From CAZNSX01 sp964575845 (GTDB lineage Bacteria > UBA8248 > CAZNSX01), in contig CAZNSX010000006.1 of NCBI GenBank assembly GCA_964575845.1, forward strand, positions 186,001 through 250,000: DNA of 64,000 bases, given 5' to 3'. Every line of letters begins with the position of its first letter. The first letter of the stretch is position 1. The position numbers were made by a program, and so were the translations under genes. The notes under the pieces were generated by a model, which did not search any database, had not been told where the DNA came from, and saw nothing but the letters and a program-made list of their open reading frames with translations. Shown piece by piece: positions 8,414 through 15,919 of this stretch.

Positions 8414-9544
8414 ATGTTGGAACGAATCAAGCACATGCTTGTGAAAGAGTTCATCCAAATCTTTCGCGATCCTAGGATGAAACGAGTCATATTCCTTATG
8501 CCGACCATCCAATTGTTCGTCTTCGGTTATGCTGTCACGACTGACGTGAAGGACATAGCCACAGCGGTCTATGACCTCGACAACAGCGTTGCCAGCCGCG
8601 AACTAGTGGCGCGTTTTGTGGGTTCCGGCTATTTCCACATCCTCGATTACATCAACGATGGATACCGCGCCCGCGAGCTGATGGATCGTGGCGAGGTGCG
8701 AGTCATCCTCCATATAAATAGTGGCTTTGGAGATAAGCTGGAGGCGGGTCAACCAGCCCAGCTTCAGGTCATCGTGGACGGGACCGATTCTAACACGGCC
8801 GGTATAGTGCTCGATTACAGTGCCAAGATCGCTGGGGAATTTTCACAAGAAATCTTGACGGCACGGTACATTCGTCTCCTGGGACTAGCCCCGAAAGCCG
8901 GACGGGTCGAATTGCAATCACGTGCTTGGTTCAATGAGAACCTCGAGAGTCGCAATTTCTATGTGCCCGGCGTGATCGCTTTCCTTGTGATGATAATCAC
9001 TATACTTCTCACCAGCATGGCCGTCGTGCGGGAAAAGGAAATTGGCACGATGGAACAAATTATGGTCACTCCGATCACACCGAAGGAATTTATCCTCGGC
9101 AAGGCCGTACCCTTTGCCCTCATCGGTTTTGCTGACGTCATCCTTATTACGGTTATCGGGGTGTTTTGGTTCGACGTCCCCCTGCGCGGGAATCTCTTGT
9201 TGCTCTTTCTTTCCATGGCTTTTTTTCTGATGACGACGCTGGGGTTAGGCTTGCTGATTTCGACCGTCAGCAAAACTCAGCAGCAGGCCATGATGAGCAG
9301 TTTTTTTTTCAACTTTCCGGCGGTGCTCCTCTCGGGGTTTATGTTCCCCATTGCTAATATGCCTCAGGTCATCCAGTGGCTGACCTATCTGAACCCGATG
9401 AGATATTTCCTGGTGATCGTCCGCGGGATCTTCCTTAAGGGTGTGGGGATAGAAATTCTTTGGCCTCAAATCATGTCCCTGGCCGTGATGGGAGTTTTTG
9501 TTCTCTGGCTGGCATCGCGTCGCTTCAAGAAGACTATGGCTTGA
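8414..9544 (+). CDS. ABC-2 type permease (YbhR-like)
   Basis: 376 residues with the same topology as the preceding permease and the equivalent VREKEIGTMEQIMVTP segment. The ATG at 8414 follows the previous stop by two bases, so translation is probably coupled. It is the last gene of the TetR-YbhGFSR-type operon. No clear terminator is seen in the ~115 bases after it. Confidence 0.9.
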   Translation: MLERIKHMLVKEFIQIFRDPRMKRVIFLMPTIQLFVFGYAVTTDVKDIATAVYDLDNSVASRELVARFVGSGYFHILDYINDGYRARELMDRGEVRVILHINSGFGDKLEAGQPAQLQVIVDGTDSNTAGIVLDYSAKIAGEFSQEILTARYIRLLGLAPKAGRVELQSRAWFNENLESRNFYVPGVIAFLVMIITILLTSMAVVREKEIGTMEQIMVTPITPKEFILGKAVPFALIGFADVILITVIGVFWFDVPLRGNLLLLFLSMAFFLMTTLGLGLLISTVSKTQQQAMMSSFFFNFPAVLLSGFMFPIANMPQVIQWLTYLNPMRYFLVIVRGIFLKGVGIEILWPQIMSLAVMGVFVLWLASRRFKKTMA

Positions 9545-9660
9545 GCTGACTGAGATAAATTCTGTCGGAAAAGCTCTCGTTTGCCTTCGAGAAAGGGGAG
9601 ATGAATCATAGAGGCCCGCTTGACAGGAGGAAGCTTGAGGGGATTAGAGTGGGCTTGCCC

Positions 9661-10098
9661 TCATGGGGCCTTGGGGCATGGGAATTCCATCTCACAAACG
9701 TTCAGGCAGGCCTCGAGGCGCTCTCCGGCCCTGGCGGCGGCGCCGGCTCCTGCGTCTTGAGCCTGAACTAAATATGTCCTGCGGCACTCCTCCTGACAAC
9801 CTATTAGAGATATGCGGCAATCCGAGGGTGAGAGGACCTGGGGGGGCACTCTTTCAGCCTCTCCCGGCTCCTGGGGTTCTGGGGGCGAGGGAGGGGAGAG
9901 GGGCTCTGGAGGTGTACCCGGCGCTGGCAGGGTGCCGGTGGGCTCTGTCCTTAGAATATCCTCTCTTTTACAGATGACCTTCCCCGTTGCAACATCCTCA
10001 AGGGCCAGTGTGCCCTCGGGGCACCCGGCCCAGAGGGGGGAGGGGAGGATAAAGGAGAGAACTCCTGAAAGAAGCAGGGCTTTTGCCGTCTTGGACAT
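9661..10098 (-). CDS. Small secreted Cys-rich protein with twin CX3C motif (copy 1)
   Basis: 145 residues from the ATG at 10098, chosen because the paralogue at 10887 begins with the same MSKTAK; longer in-frame starts run through unrelated DNA. A signal peptide ends near PLWA-GC. A Pro/Glu-rich linker precedes a cysteine module of the form C-x6-C-x3-C, a ~25-residue spacer, then C-x3-C-x5-C. Paired CX3C motifs suggest a disulfide-locked helical hairpin in the periplasm. I do not recognise the family. A promoter-like element lies ~320 bases upstream in the 54-bp repeat. Confidence 0.7.
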   Translation of the reverse strand: MSKTAKALLLSGVLSFILPSPLWAGCPEGTLALEDVATGKVICKREDILRTEPTGTLPAPGTPPEPLSPPSPPEPQEPGEAERVPPQVLSPSDCRISLIGCQEECRRTYLVQAQDAGAGAAARAGERLEACLNVCEMEFPCPKAP

Positions 10099-10212
10099 GA
10101 TTCTTGAAACCATTGGTCTCTTTTCAGTTAGCTCAAGGCTTTCTCCTAACTCATCGGCAATGAATCTTTGCCCACCAGTTAATGCGAAATCCATTCCATT
10201 CGCAAGGCCAAG

Positions 10213-10398
10213 ATGAGAAATAATTTCCCATCCATTCTCTTCCTCGGCCTTCTCCTTGGCCCTTCCCCTGTGATCACTCTTACCCTGGGGAGGGATATAG
10301 ACCCCGGTAAAGTCAATACCAGATAAGGAAGGGGGAAACGACAAGGGCGGAGCTTCTGCGCCTTTTGGGCCCCCCGCTGAGAAGGGGCTAACAGAAGT
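10213..10398 (+). pseudogene. Decayed copy of the BamE-like lipoprotein gene
   Basis: The ATG at 10213 opens a reading frame matching the start of the gene at 11000 (ILFLGLLLG, then SPVITLTLGRDIDPG). The lipobox cysteine is replaced (GPSP instead of GCSP), and an in-frame stop at 10324-10326 ends it after 37 residues. DNA similarity to the intact gene continues to about 10390 with small indels. It is the non-functional partner in duplication unit 1. Confidence 0.75.
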
Positions 10399-10405
10399 GG
10401 TCCGG

Positions 10406-10459
10406 TATTCCCAGAACTCAAAATTAATCAATGCGCTTACCACTGTCAAGGGAAAGGCC
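10406..10459. repeat. 54-bp promoter-bearing repeat, copy 2
   Basis: Matches 3325-3378 at 51 of 54 bases. On the minus strand it carries TTGACA (10449-10444), 17 bases, TAATTT (10426-10421), pointing toward the Cys-rich gene at 10098. It sits exactly between the two duplication units. Confidence 0.85.
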
Positions 10460-10460
10460 C

Positions 10461-11181
10461 GCCTTGACAGGAAGAAGCGTGAGGGGATAGAGTGGGCTTG
10501 CCCTCAAGGGGCCTTGGAGCAGGGGGATTCCCTATCACAAGCGTTCAGGCAGGCGTTGAGGCCCTCTCCGGCCCTGGCGGCCGCGCCGTCCTCAGGGTTT
10601 TGAGCCTGGAGGATATAGTTTCTGCGGCATTCCTCCTGACACCCCCTCAGGGAGATGCAGCAATCAGAAGGGGAGATGGGTTCGGGAGGTGCCCCGAGAG
10701 GGCGTATACGGTGGATGGGCATTGTCCTCAGAATATCCTCCTTCTTGTGAATGCTGTTCCCCGTTGATGCATCCTGGGGGGCTAATTTGCTTCCGGAACA
10801 ATTCTCGGGGCACCCGGCCCAGAGAGGGAAGGGGAGGAGAAAGGAGAGAGCTCCTGCAAAGAGCAGGGCTTTTGCCGTCTTGGACATAATTTCTGAAACC
10901 CCTGGCTTTTTTCAGCTAGCGCAAGTCTTTGTCCTAACTTATAAGCCAATAATCCTTGCTTGTTTGTAAGTGCAAGATCCATTCCATAGGGGGCTTGAGA
11001 TGAGAGGCACTTGCTCGCTCATTCTCTTTCTCGGCCTCCTCCTTGGCTGTTCCCCTGTGATCACTCTTACCCTGGGGAGGGATATAGACCCCGGTATGGT
11101 TAAGGCCATAAGGAAGGGGGAAACTACAAGGGAGGATCTCCTGCGCCTTTTTGGTCCCCCGGCTGAGAAGGGGCTGACAGA
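10461..11181. repeat. Tandem duplication, unit 2
   Basis: Begins with GCCTTGACAGGAAGAAG and parallels unit 1 through the Cys-rich gene, the intergenic stretch and the first half of the BamE-like gene, where similarity stops near 11181. Unit 2 keeps an intact lipoprotein gene and is probably the parental arrangement. Confidence 0.8.
10504..10887 (-). CDS. Small secreted Cys-rich protein with twin CX3C motif (copy 2)
   Basis: 127 residues, paralogue of the product of 9661-10098. The same MSKTAKALL signal peptide ends at PLWA-GC. The central linker is shorter, but the module C-x6-C-x3-C ... C-x3-C-x5-C is conserved, plus a CC pair and an extra N-terminal cysteine. Conservation of the cysteines while the linker diverges argues that the protein is expressed and disulfide-bonded. 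It diverges from the BamE-like gene across about 110 bases. Family unknown. Confidence 0.7.
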   Translation of the reverse strand: MSKTAKALLFAGALSFLLPFPLWAGCPENCSGSKLAPQDASTGNSIHKKEDILRTMPIHRIRPLGAPPEPISPSDCCISLRGCQEECRRNYILQAQNPEDGAAARAGEGLNACLNACDRESPCSKAP

Positions 11182-11383
11182 GTCGGGGCTCGAGAGGTGG
11201 AGGTGGAGGTATGAGAGGGTTGAGAGGGTGAGGGAGGGGGTTGCCATCTTCACCGGCCCTGATGAGCGGATAAAGGCCATGAAGAAAACCCTGGAGGTCA
11301 TCCTCGAAGGGGAGCGCGTCCGCCACTTCATTTTCTATGAAAGAACTCTTCCCGCGAGCCTTGAAAAGGGCTATAGAAGATGA
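11000..11383 (+). CDS. BamE/OmlA-like outer-membrane lipoprotein
   Basis: 127 residues from the ATG at 11000, with AGGGGG seven bases upstream. The lipoprotein signal ends in LLLGC, so Cys17 would be lipidated. The mature part has the SmpA/OmlA layout: a short helix (MVKAIRKGETTREDLLRLFGPP) then strands (ERWRWRYERV, RHFIFYE). BamE proteins assist the BAM complex, but this fold occurs in other lipoproteins too. The gene is followed 28 bases later by gatD. Confidence 0.7.
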   Translation: MRGTCSLILFLGLLLGCSPVITLTLGRDIDPGMVKAIRKGETTREDLLRLFGPPAEKGLTESGLERWRWRYERVERVREGVAIFTGPDERIKAMKKTLEVILEGERVRHFIFYERTLPASLEKGYRR

Positions 11384-11411
11384 AGGCGTTGAGAGAAGAG
11401 GAAACACTCCC

Positions 11412-12800
11412 ATGAGCGAGTCTGAGCGCTACAAGGGCTACCGAGGGGCTGCGCTCGCGGCCCTTAAGTCACATGGTGTGGGTGTCTGGAGCGATGTCGA
11501 GGCGGGGACGACCCGGGGCGGGTTCCGGGGTATCATTCTCCCCAGACCCGAGACGGCGGATGAGGAACACATAGTCCTAAAGCTCAATAACGGCTATAAC
11601 GTGGGAATCGCCGTCTCCACCATAGAGGATATGCGGGAGGTTGCACGGAAGGAGGCTCATTATAAGATTCCCGAGAAAGAGTTCCCGCTGGATCCGGCCA
11701 AACCCAATGTGACGCTCCTCGGCACGGGGGGCACCATAGCGAGCCGCCTGGATTACAGGACAGGCGCGGTTATCCCGGCCTTCTCCCCGGGCGAGCTCTA
11801 CGGCGCGGTGCCGGAGCTCGCCGATATCTGCAACCTTAAAACGATCAAGCTCTATGGGGTATTCAGCGAGAACATCCAGCCGTTCCACTGGCGGGGGACG
11901 GCTGAAGCCATAGGGAGGGAAATAGGGGAGGGGGTGGATGGAATAGTCGTCGGCCACGGAACCGACACCATGCATTACACGGCCGCGGCCCTCTCCTTCA
12001 TGGTCCAGAATCCTCCCGTACCCATCGTCATGGTCGGGTCCCAGCGAAGCAGCGACCGCCCGAGCAGTGACGCGGCCCTCAACCTCATAAACGCCACAGC
12101 CACCGCCGCCCGGGGGCCTATTGCCGAGGTGATGGTATGCATGTTCGGCCCCACGAGCGACCTCTACTGCCTCCTGCACCGAGGCACCCGGGTCCGCAAG
12201 ATGCACAGCTCCTACCGGAGCACCTTCAGGACACTCAGTGACATCCCCCTGGCGAAGGTGCAGGACGGGGTGGTCACGCCCATAAAGGAGGATTTCCGGC
12301 CCAGGCGCTCTGACCGCAAGGTGAAGATAGACACCCGGTTTGATGAAAGGGTCTCCATCGTCTATTACTATCCCAACATGAAGCCCGATATCATAGAGGC
12401 CCTCGTAGACAATGGCTACCGGGGCATCATCATAGCGGGCACCGGCCTGGGGCACGTGAATAAGCCCCTCTATCCCGCGCTCAGGAAGGCCCATGAGGCG
12501 GGAATCGCCCTCTACATGACCGTGCAGACCCTTTGGGGGTATGTTCAGATGTATGTTTACGACACGGGAAGGGACATCATGGATCTAGGGGTGGTGCCAG
12601 CGGCCAACATGCTTCCCGAGGTGGCCTATGTGAAGCTGGGCTGGGCGCTTGCCCAGAGCGATGACCCCGATAGGGTGAGGGAGATAATGCTCACCCCGGT
12701 CATGGATGAGATAACCGAGCGCGAGCCCCATAACGGCTATCTCGTGCTCCAGGGGGGACTCCCCGAGGTGGAGGAATTCATAAGCTCTCACTGGAAGTGA
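11412..12800 (+). CDS. gatD: Glutamyl-tRNA(Gln) amidotransferase subunit D (archaeal type)
   Basis: 462 residues from the ATG at 11412; a longer frame reaches 11337 but would overlap the lipoprotein gene. After an N-terminal SH3-like domain comes an L-asparaginase-like domain with GTGGTIAS (residues 104-111), HGTDT (182-186) and the SQRSSDRPSSD segment typical of GatD. GatD makes ammonia from glutamine, which GatE uses to convert Glu-tRNA(Gln) to Gln-tRNA(Gln). It is convergent with gatE; the stop codons lie within a 23-base overlap. GatDE is regarded as archaeal; bacteria normally use GatCAB. Confidence 0.93.
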   Translation: MSESERYKGYRGAALAALKSHGVGVWSDVEAGTTRGGFRGIILPRPETADEEHIVLKLNNGYNVGIAVSTIEDMREVARKEAHYKIPEKEFPLDPAKPNVTLLGTGGTIASRLDYRTGAVIPAFSPGELYGAVPELADICNLKTIKLYGVFSENIQPFHWRGTAEAIGREIGEGVDGIVVGHGTDTMHYTAAALSFMVQNPPVPIVMVGSQRSSDRPSSDAALNLINATATAARGPIAEVMVCMFGPTSDLYCLLHRGTRVRKMHSSYRSTFRTLSDIPLAKVQDGVVTPIKEDFRPRRSDRKVKIDTRFDERVSIVYYYPNMKPDIIEALVDNGYRGIIIAGTGLGHVNKPLYPALRKAHEAGIALYMTVQTLWGYVQMYVYDTGRDIMDLGVVPAANMLPEVAYVKLGWALAQSDDPDRVREIMLTPVMDEITEREPHNGYLVLQGGLPEVEEFISSHWK

Positions 12801-14724
12801 GAGCCTTGAGGCTCCTGAGCCTCTGGGCGAGGACCTTGGCAACATCCCTTCCCGCGCACCTCCCCCTGCACTTTTTCATGATAAGCCCCATGAGTAAGTG
12901 ATGCCGTTTCTCGGGATTATGCATGGGCGATTCCCCATGCAATCGGACGGTGGCATCCACAAGAGCCTCAAGCTCGTCCCTCCCCAAAGGCTTGAGACCT
13001 AGAGCAGAGAGAGCCCCGGAGGCCGTGAGGTCCGGCTTCTCGGCGAGGGCGGCAAGCACCTCTGGGATGGCCTCCTTGAAAAAGGAGCCTGCTTTCAGCT
13101 CTGAGAAAAGCTCAAGGAGGCGGCCCTCTGAGATGGCCCCAACCTCAAGGCCTTTTCGCCTGAGGGTCTTAAGGGTGCGCGTGAGCGTTGTGGCCACGAG
13201 CATCGGGGAGACCCCGAACTCTCCTGTGAGGCGCTCAAAAAGGCGGGCTCTGGGGGATATGGCGAGAGGACAAATAACATCCTCAGGAAGTCCCAGGGCT
13301 CTGTAGCGCTCCTCCCTCACCCAGGGAGCTTCGGGAAGGAGGCTCCTTATCCCTTCTATCCTCGTTTCGCTTATGGGGAGATAGGGGGAGTCGGTATCGG
13401 GATACATGCGGTCAGGGCCTGGGAGGATGCGCTCGAAATCTGTTGTGCCGTCCTTGAGGGCCTGACGCGTCTCGTTTGGAACTCCAAGGCAGGCCTCTCG
13501 GGCCCTTATCTCTATCTCTTGAATGGCGGTACGCACATCGGGGGAAGGCCCCCATACCACGAAGAGGGAGTCATTATCCCCCGCTTCGAGAACCTCTCTC
13601 ACGGCACGCCAATCCCTTTCGGTCAAGCCCTCCGCGTGAGGGACCTCCTCGCAAAAAAGGTTCGGGTGAGAGTCGAGGCACGCAATGACTCGGACCCTCC
13701 CGGCAAAATCCCTGAGAAAGGGGATGGGCTCATCCCTGGGGCCTTCCTGCGTCTGGTAGGAAAGCAGGCCCCTTAAGCCCCTGAGCACCACGCCCGCCAG
13801 CTCTTTTCCCCCGGATAGGGCTTCCCTCAAGGTGGCGTTATCGGTGGGTGCCAGCGCCTCTTTGAGATTTGCCGACCGCGACTCCAGGCTGTCATACGTT
13901 ATCCCCCTCTCCTCAAGCTCCTCTCTTATCTCGAGGAGGGCCTTCTGCCTGAGAGCCTCGTTGTGGGTTAAGCGCTCGAAGGCGGGGACGCGCGGAACTC
14001 CCTTTATCTCAACCCGTGTTCCTCCCCTTATGCTCACGTTCACATCCTGCCTCACGCTCCCTATTCCCCGGCGCACCTTGCCCGTGACCCGCAGCAACCT
14101 CCCCAGCCGCTCTCCCACCTCGGCCACCTCCCGTGGTGCGAGCATATGGGGGTGGGTCACAACCTCCACGAGGGGCATGCCCAGGCGGTCGGTCTTGAAG
14201 GTTATCCTGTGGCCCCTGTCGGAAACCTCGCGGCAGGCATCCTCCTCGAGCGCCAGCTGAATTATGCCCACCTCCCTTCCCTCATAGGGGACCATGCCCT
14301 CGATGCCGACGATGGCCGTGCGCTGAAAGCCAGTGGGTATGCTCCCGTCCAGGTACTGCTTCCTTATTATATGGAGCTCACCCACGATGTTGCATTTGAG
14401 AAGCAGGGCTATCTCCAGCGCAATATCCAGGGCCGACTGGTTCAGCTCAAAGGGAGGTGTATCGTCCATCTCGTATGTGCAGACGGATTCGTTCTTGAGC
14501 CGGTAGACCACCTCCTTCTTCGTCTTGAACTCCATGAGTGCGGTTCCGTCATACTCTCCCAGCTCCGAAAGGGTGGGCCTCATGTGGCGCAGAACCTCCG
14601 CGTCGTACTCGCGGGAGTAAAGCCCCGCCGGGCAGCGGCAGAAGAGCTTCTTTTCGGTCATGAGCTGGTAATGGATCTCAAGCCCGCTTCTGAAGCCAAG
14701 GGCGTGGTAATCGAGCTTTACCAT
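12778..14724 (-). CDS. gatE: Glutamyl-tRNA(Gln) amidotransferase subunit E (archaeal type)
   Basis: 648 residues, the length of archaeal GatE and much longer than bacterial GatB (~480). The N-terminal catalytic cradle opens with GFRSGLEIHYQL; an AspRS-like insert lies in the middle (DNDSLFVVWGPSPD region) and a YqeY-type tRNA-binding tail ends the protein. Cysteines in LFCRCP fit a zinc site. It transamidates Glu on tRNA(Gln) with ammonia supplied by GatD. It is convergent with gatD rather than in one operon. No glutaminyl-tRNA synthetase or gatCAB gene is in the window. Confidence 0.93.
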   Translation of the reverse strand: MVKLDYHALGFRSGLEIHYQLMTEKKLFCRCPAGLYSREYDAEVLRHMRPTLSELGEYDGTALMEFKTKKEVVYRLKNESVCTYEMDDTPPFELNQSALDIALEIALLLKCNIVGELHIIRKQYLDGSIPTGFQRTAIVGIEGMVPYEGREVGIIQLALEEDACREVSDRGHRITFKTDRLGMPLVEVVTHPHMLAPREVAEVGERLGRLLRVTGKVRRGIGSVRQDVNVSIRGGTRVEIKGVPRVPAFERLTHNEALRQKALLEIREELEERGITYDSLESRSANLKEALAPTDNATLREALSGGKELAGVVLRGLRGLLSYQTQEGPRDEPIPFLRDFAGRVRVIACLDSHPNLFCEEVPHAEGLTERDWRAVREVLEAGDNDSLFVVWGPSPDVRTAIQEIEIRAREACLGVPNETRQALKDGTTDFERILPGPDRMYPDTDSPYLPISETRIEGIRSLLPEAPWVREERYRALGLPEDVICPLAISPRARLFERLTGEFGVSPMLVATTLTRTLKTLRRKGLEVGAISEGRLLELFSELKAGSFFKEAIPEVLAALAEKPDLTASGALSALGLKPLGRDELEALVDATVRLHGESPMHNPEKRHHLLMGLIMKKCRGRCAGRDVAKVLAQRLRSLKALTSSESL

Positions 14725-14771
14725 TGGCGATCCGACTGAAGAAGAAAGGCTCTCTTAATTTGGGACAAAGC

Positions 14772-14790
14772 CGGGGGCCTCTTTCCCCCG
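14772..14790. terminator. Hairpin between epimerase and gatE
   Basis: CGGGGG and CCCCCG pair across a seven-base loop. On the minus strand it lies after the epimerase operon and before gatE, but there is no U-run, so termination is uncertain. Confidence 0.3.
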
Positions 14791-14847
14791 ATGGCAAAAC
14801 CGCCACATTCTAGCAGATGCTGGAGGAATTGACCAAACCCTCGGCGT

Positions 14848-15915
14848 TCAGGCGGCCACATCGAAGCCCAGGCCGGGCTTGCGGTTGGGGAAGAGGGTGC
14901 CGTCGCGGAGTATGACGGCGCCGCTGGAGGGGTCGCCGATGAGGCCCAGGTGGCCGTCCAGGTCGGCATAGGCCACGTTGGGGCGGGCGAGGGCAAAGTG
15001 AAGGCCCGCGGCTATAGCCAGTGCCGCCTCGTCCATGCAGCCTACCATGACCTCCAGACCGGCCGAGCGGGCGACCGCGTTGATCTGCAGTGCTTCCGCG
15101 ATTCCGCCCACCTTCATCAGCTTGACGTTGACCATGTCGGCCAGGCCGCCCCGTGCGAGATGGAAGGCGTCCCGCAGGCTCATCAGGCTCTCGTCCGCCA
15201 TAACCGGGATGGGAACGTCGCTGGTGACTCGTTCGAGCAGGTCCGGCTCACCCCTGGGGGTGGGCTGCTCGAACAGCTCAAGGCGGGCGTCCCGGGTTTT
15301 TTCAACAAACTTGAGGGAGTTTTCGACCGAAAATCCCTGGTTTGCATCGAAACGCAACTCTATCTCACCGCCCACGGCCTCCCTGACCCTCAAAACCCGT
15401 GCGATGTCAGAATCGACGTCTATGCCTCCCTTGAGCTTCAGGCACTTGAACCCACGTCTGACCCAATCGCAAGCCCGCTCGACGCTCTCGGTCTCGGGCA
15501 GGATGCCGATGGTGACGCTGGTCCTGATACGGTCCCGAAATCCGCCCAGCAGCTTCCAAAGCGGCAGGTTAGCAGCCTTTCCCAGGATATCGAAAAGGGC
15601 CATGTCCACGGCCGCAAGAGCCGATGGGTGAGACCGCAGGTTGGGCCTGAGCCTTTCCAGGAGCATCGCTGAGCGAAGGGGGTCGCAGCCCTTGATGGAT
15701 GGGGCGACTGCGTCGGTGAGGGCTCGCTGCACGCTCTCGGCTGTTTCGCCCGTTATGTGCTCGTCCGGGGCCGCGCAGCCGTAGCCGATAATCCCGCGCT
15801 TGGTCTCGATGCGCAGGAAGACGTTCGTCGTGGTCTCGACCGTTTCGTAGGCAATGGTGTAGGCCTCGGTCAAGCGCATGGAGACCGGCCAGACCTCTAC
15901 CCGGGTGACCCTCAC
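14848..15915 (-). CDS. Enolase-superfamily dipeptide/N-acyl amino acid epimerase (DgcA-like)
   Basis: 355 residues from GTG at 15915, five bases after the upstream stop. The muconate-lactonizing subgroup motifs are complete: the KxK catalytic lysine in CLKLKGG, metal ligands in RFDANQG, LFEQP and MADES, and the second lysine in VNVKLMKVGG. The fold class includes L-Ala-D/L-Glu epimerases and N-acylamino acid racemases. From memory, a DUF1611 protein plus such an epimerase (DgcN/DgcA) converts D-glutamate through N-acetyl-glutamate in marine bacteria; a DUF1611 gene lies two genes upstream here. It is the last gene of the operon. Confidence 0.88.
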   Translation of the reverse strand: MRVTRVEVWPVSMRLTEAYTIAYETVETTTNVFLRIETKRGIIGYGCAAPDEHITGETAESVQRALTDAVAPSIKGCDPLRSAMLLERLRPNLRSHPSALAAVDMALFDILGKAANLPLWKLLGGFRDRIRTSVTIGILPETESVERACDWVRRGFKCLKLKGGIDVDSDIARVLRVREAVGGEIELRFDANQGFSVENSLKFVEKTRDARLELFEQPTPRGEPDLLERVTSDVPIPVMADESLMSLRDAFHLARGGLADMVNVKLMKVGGIAEALQINAVARSAGLEVMVGCMDEAALAIAAGLHFALARPNVAYADLDGHLGLIGDPSSGAVILRDGTLFPNRKPGLGFDVAA

Positions 15916-15919
15916 TCCA

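Larger units (their letters stand above)
9617..10398. repeat. Tandem duplication, unit 1
   Basis: Starts with CTTGACAGGAGGAAG and follows the same order as unit 2 (10461-11181): the 3' end of a minus-strand Cys-rich gene, its start, then plus-strand sequence of a BamE-like lipoprotein. The units have diverged at many bases and carry indels, so the duplication is old. The 54-bp promoter repeat (10406-10459) fills the junction between them. Confidence 0.8.

Noticed and set aside
9661..10449. 262-residue minus-strand reading frame
   Set aside because: Only the part from 10098 is conserved in the paralogue; the N-terminal extension is antisense to the decayed lipoprotein copy.
11577..12494. 305-residue minus-strand frame opposite gatD
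   Set aside because: A shadow of gatD codon bias in GC-rich DNA; no recognisable domain.
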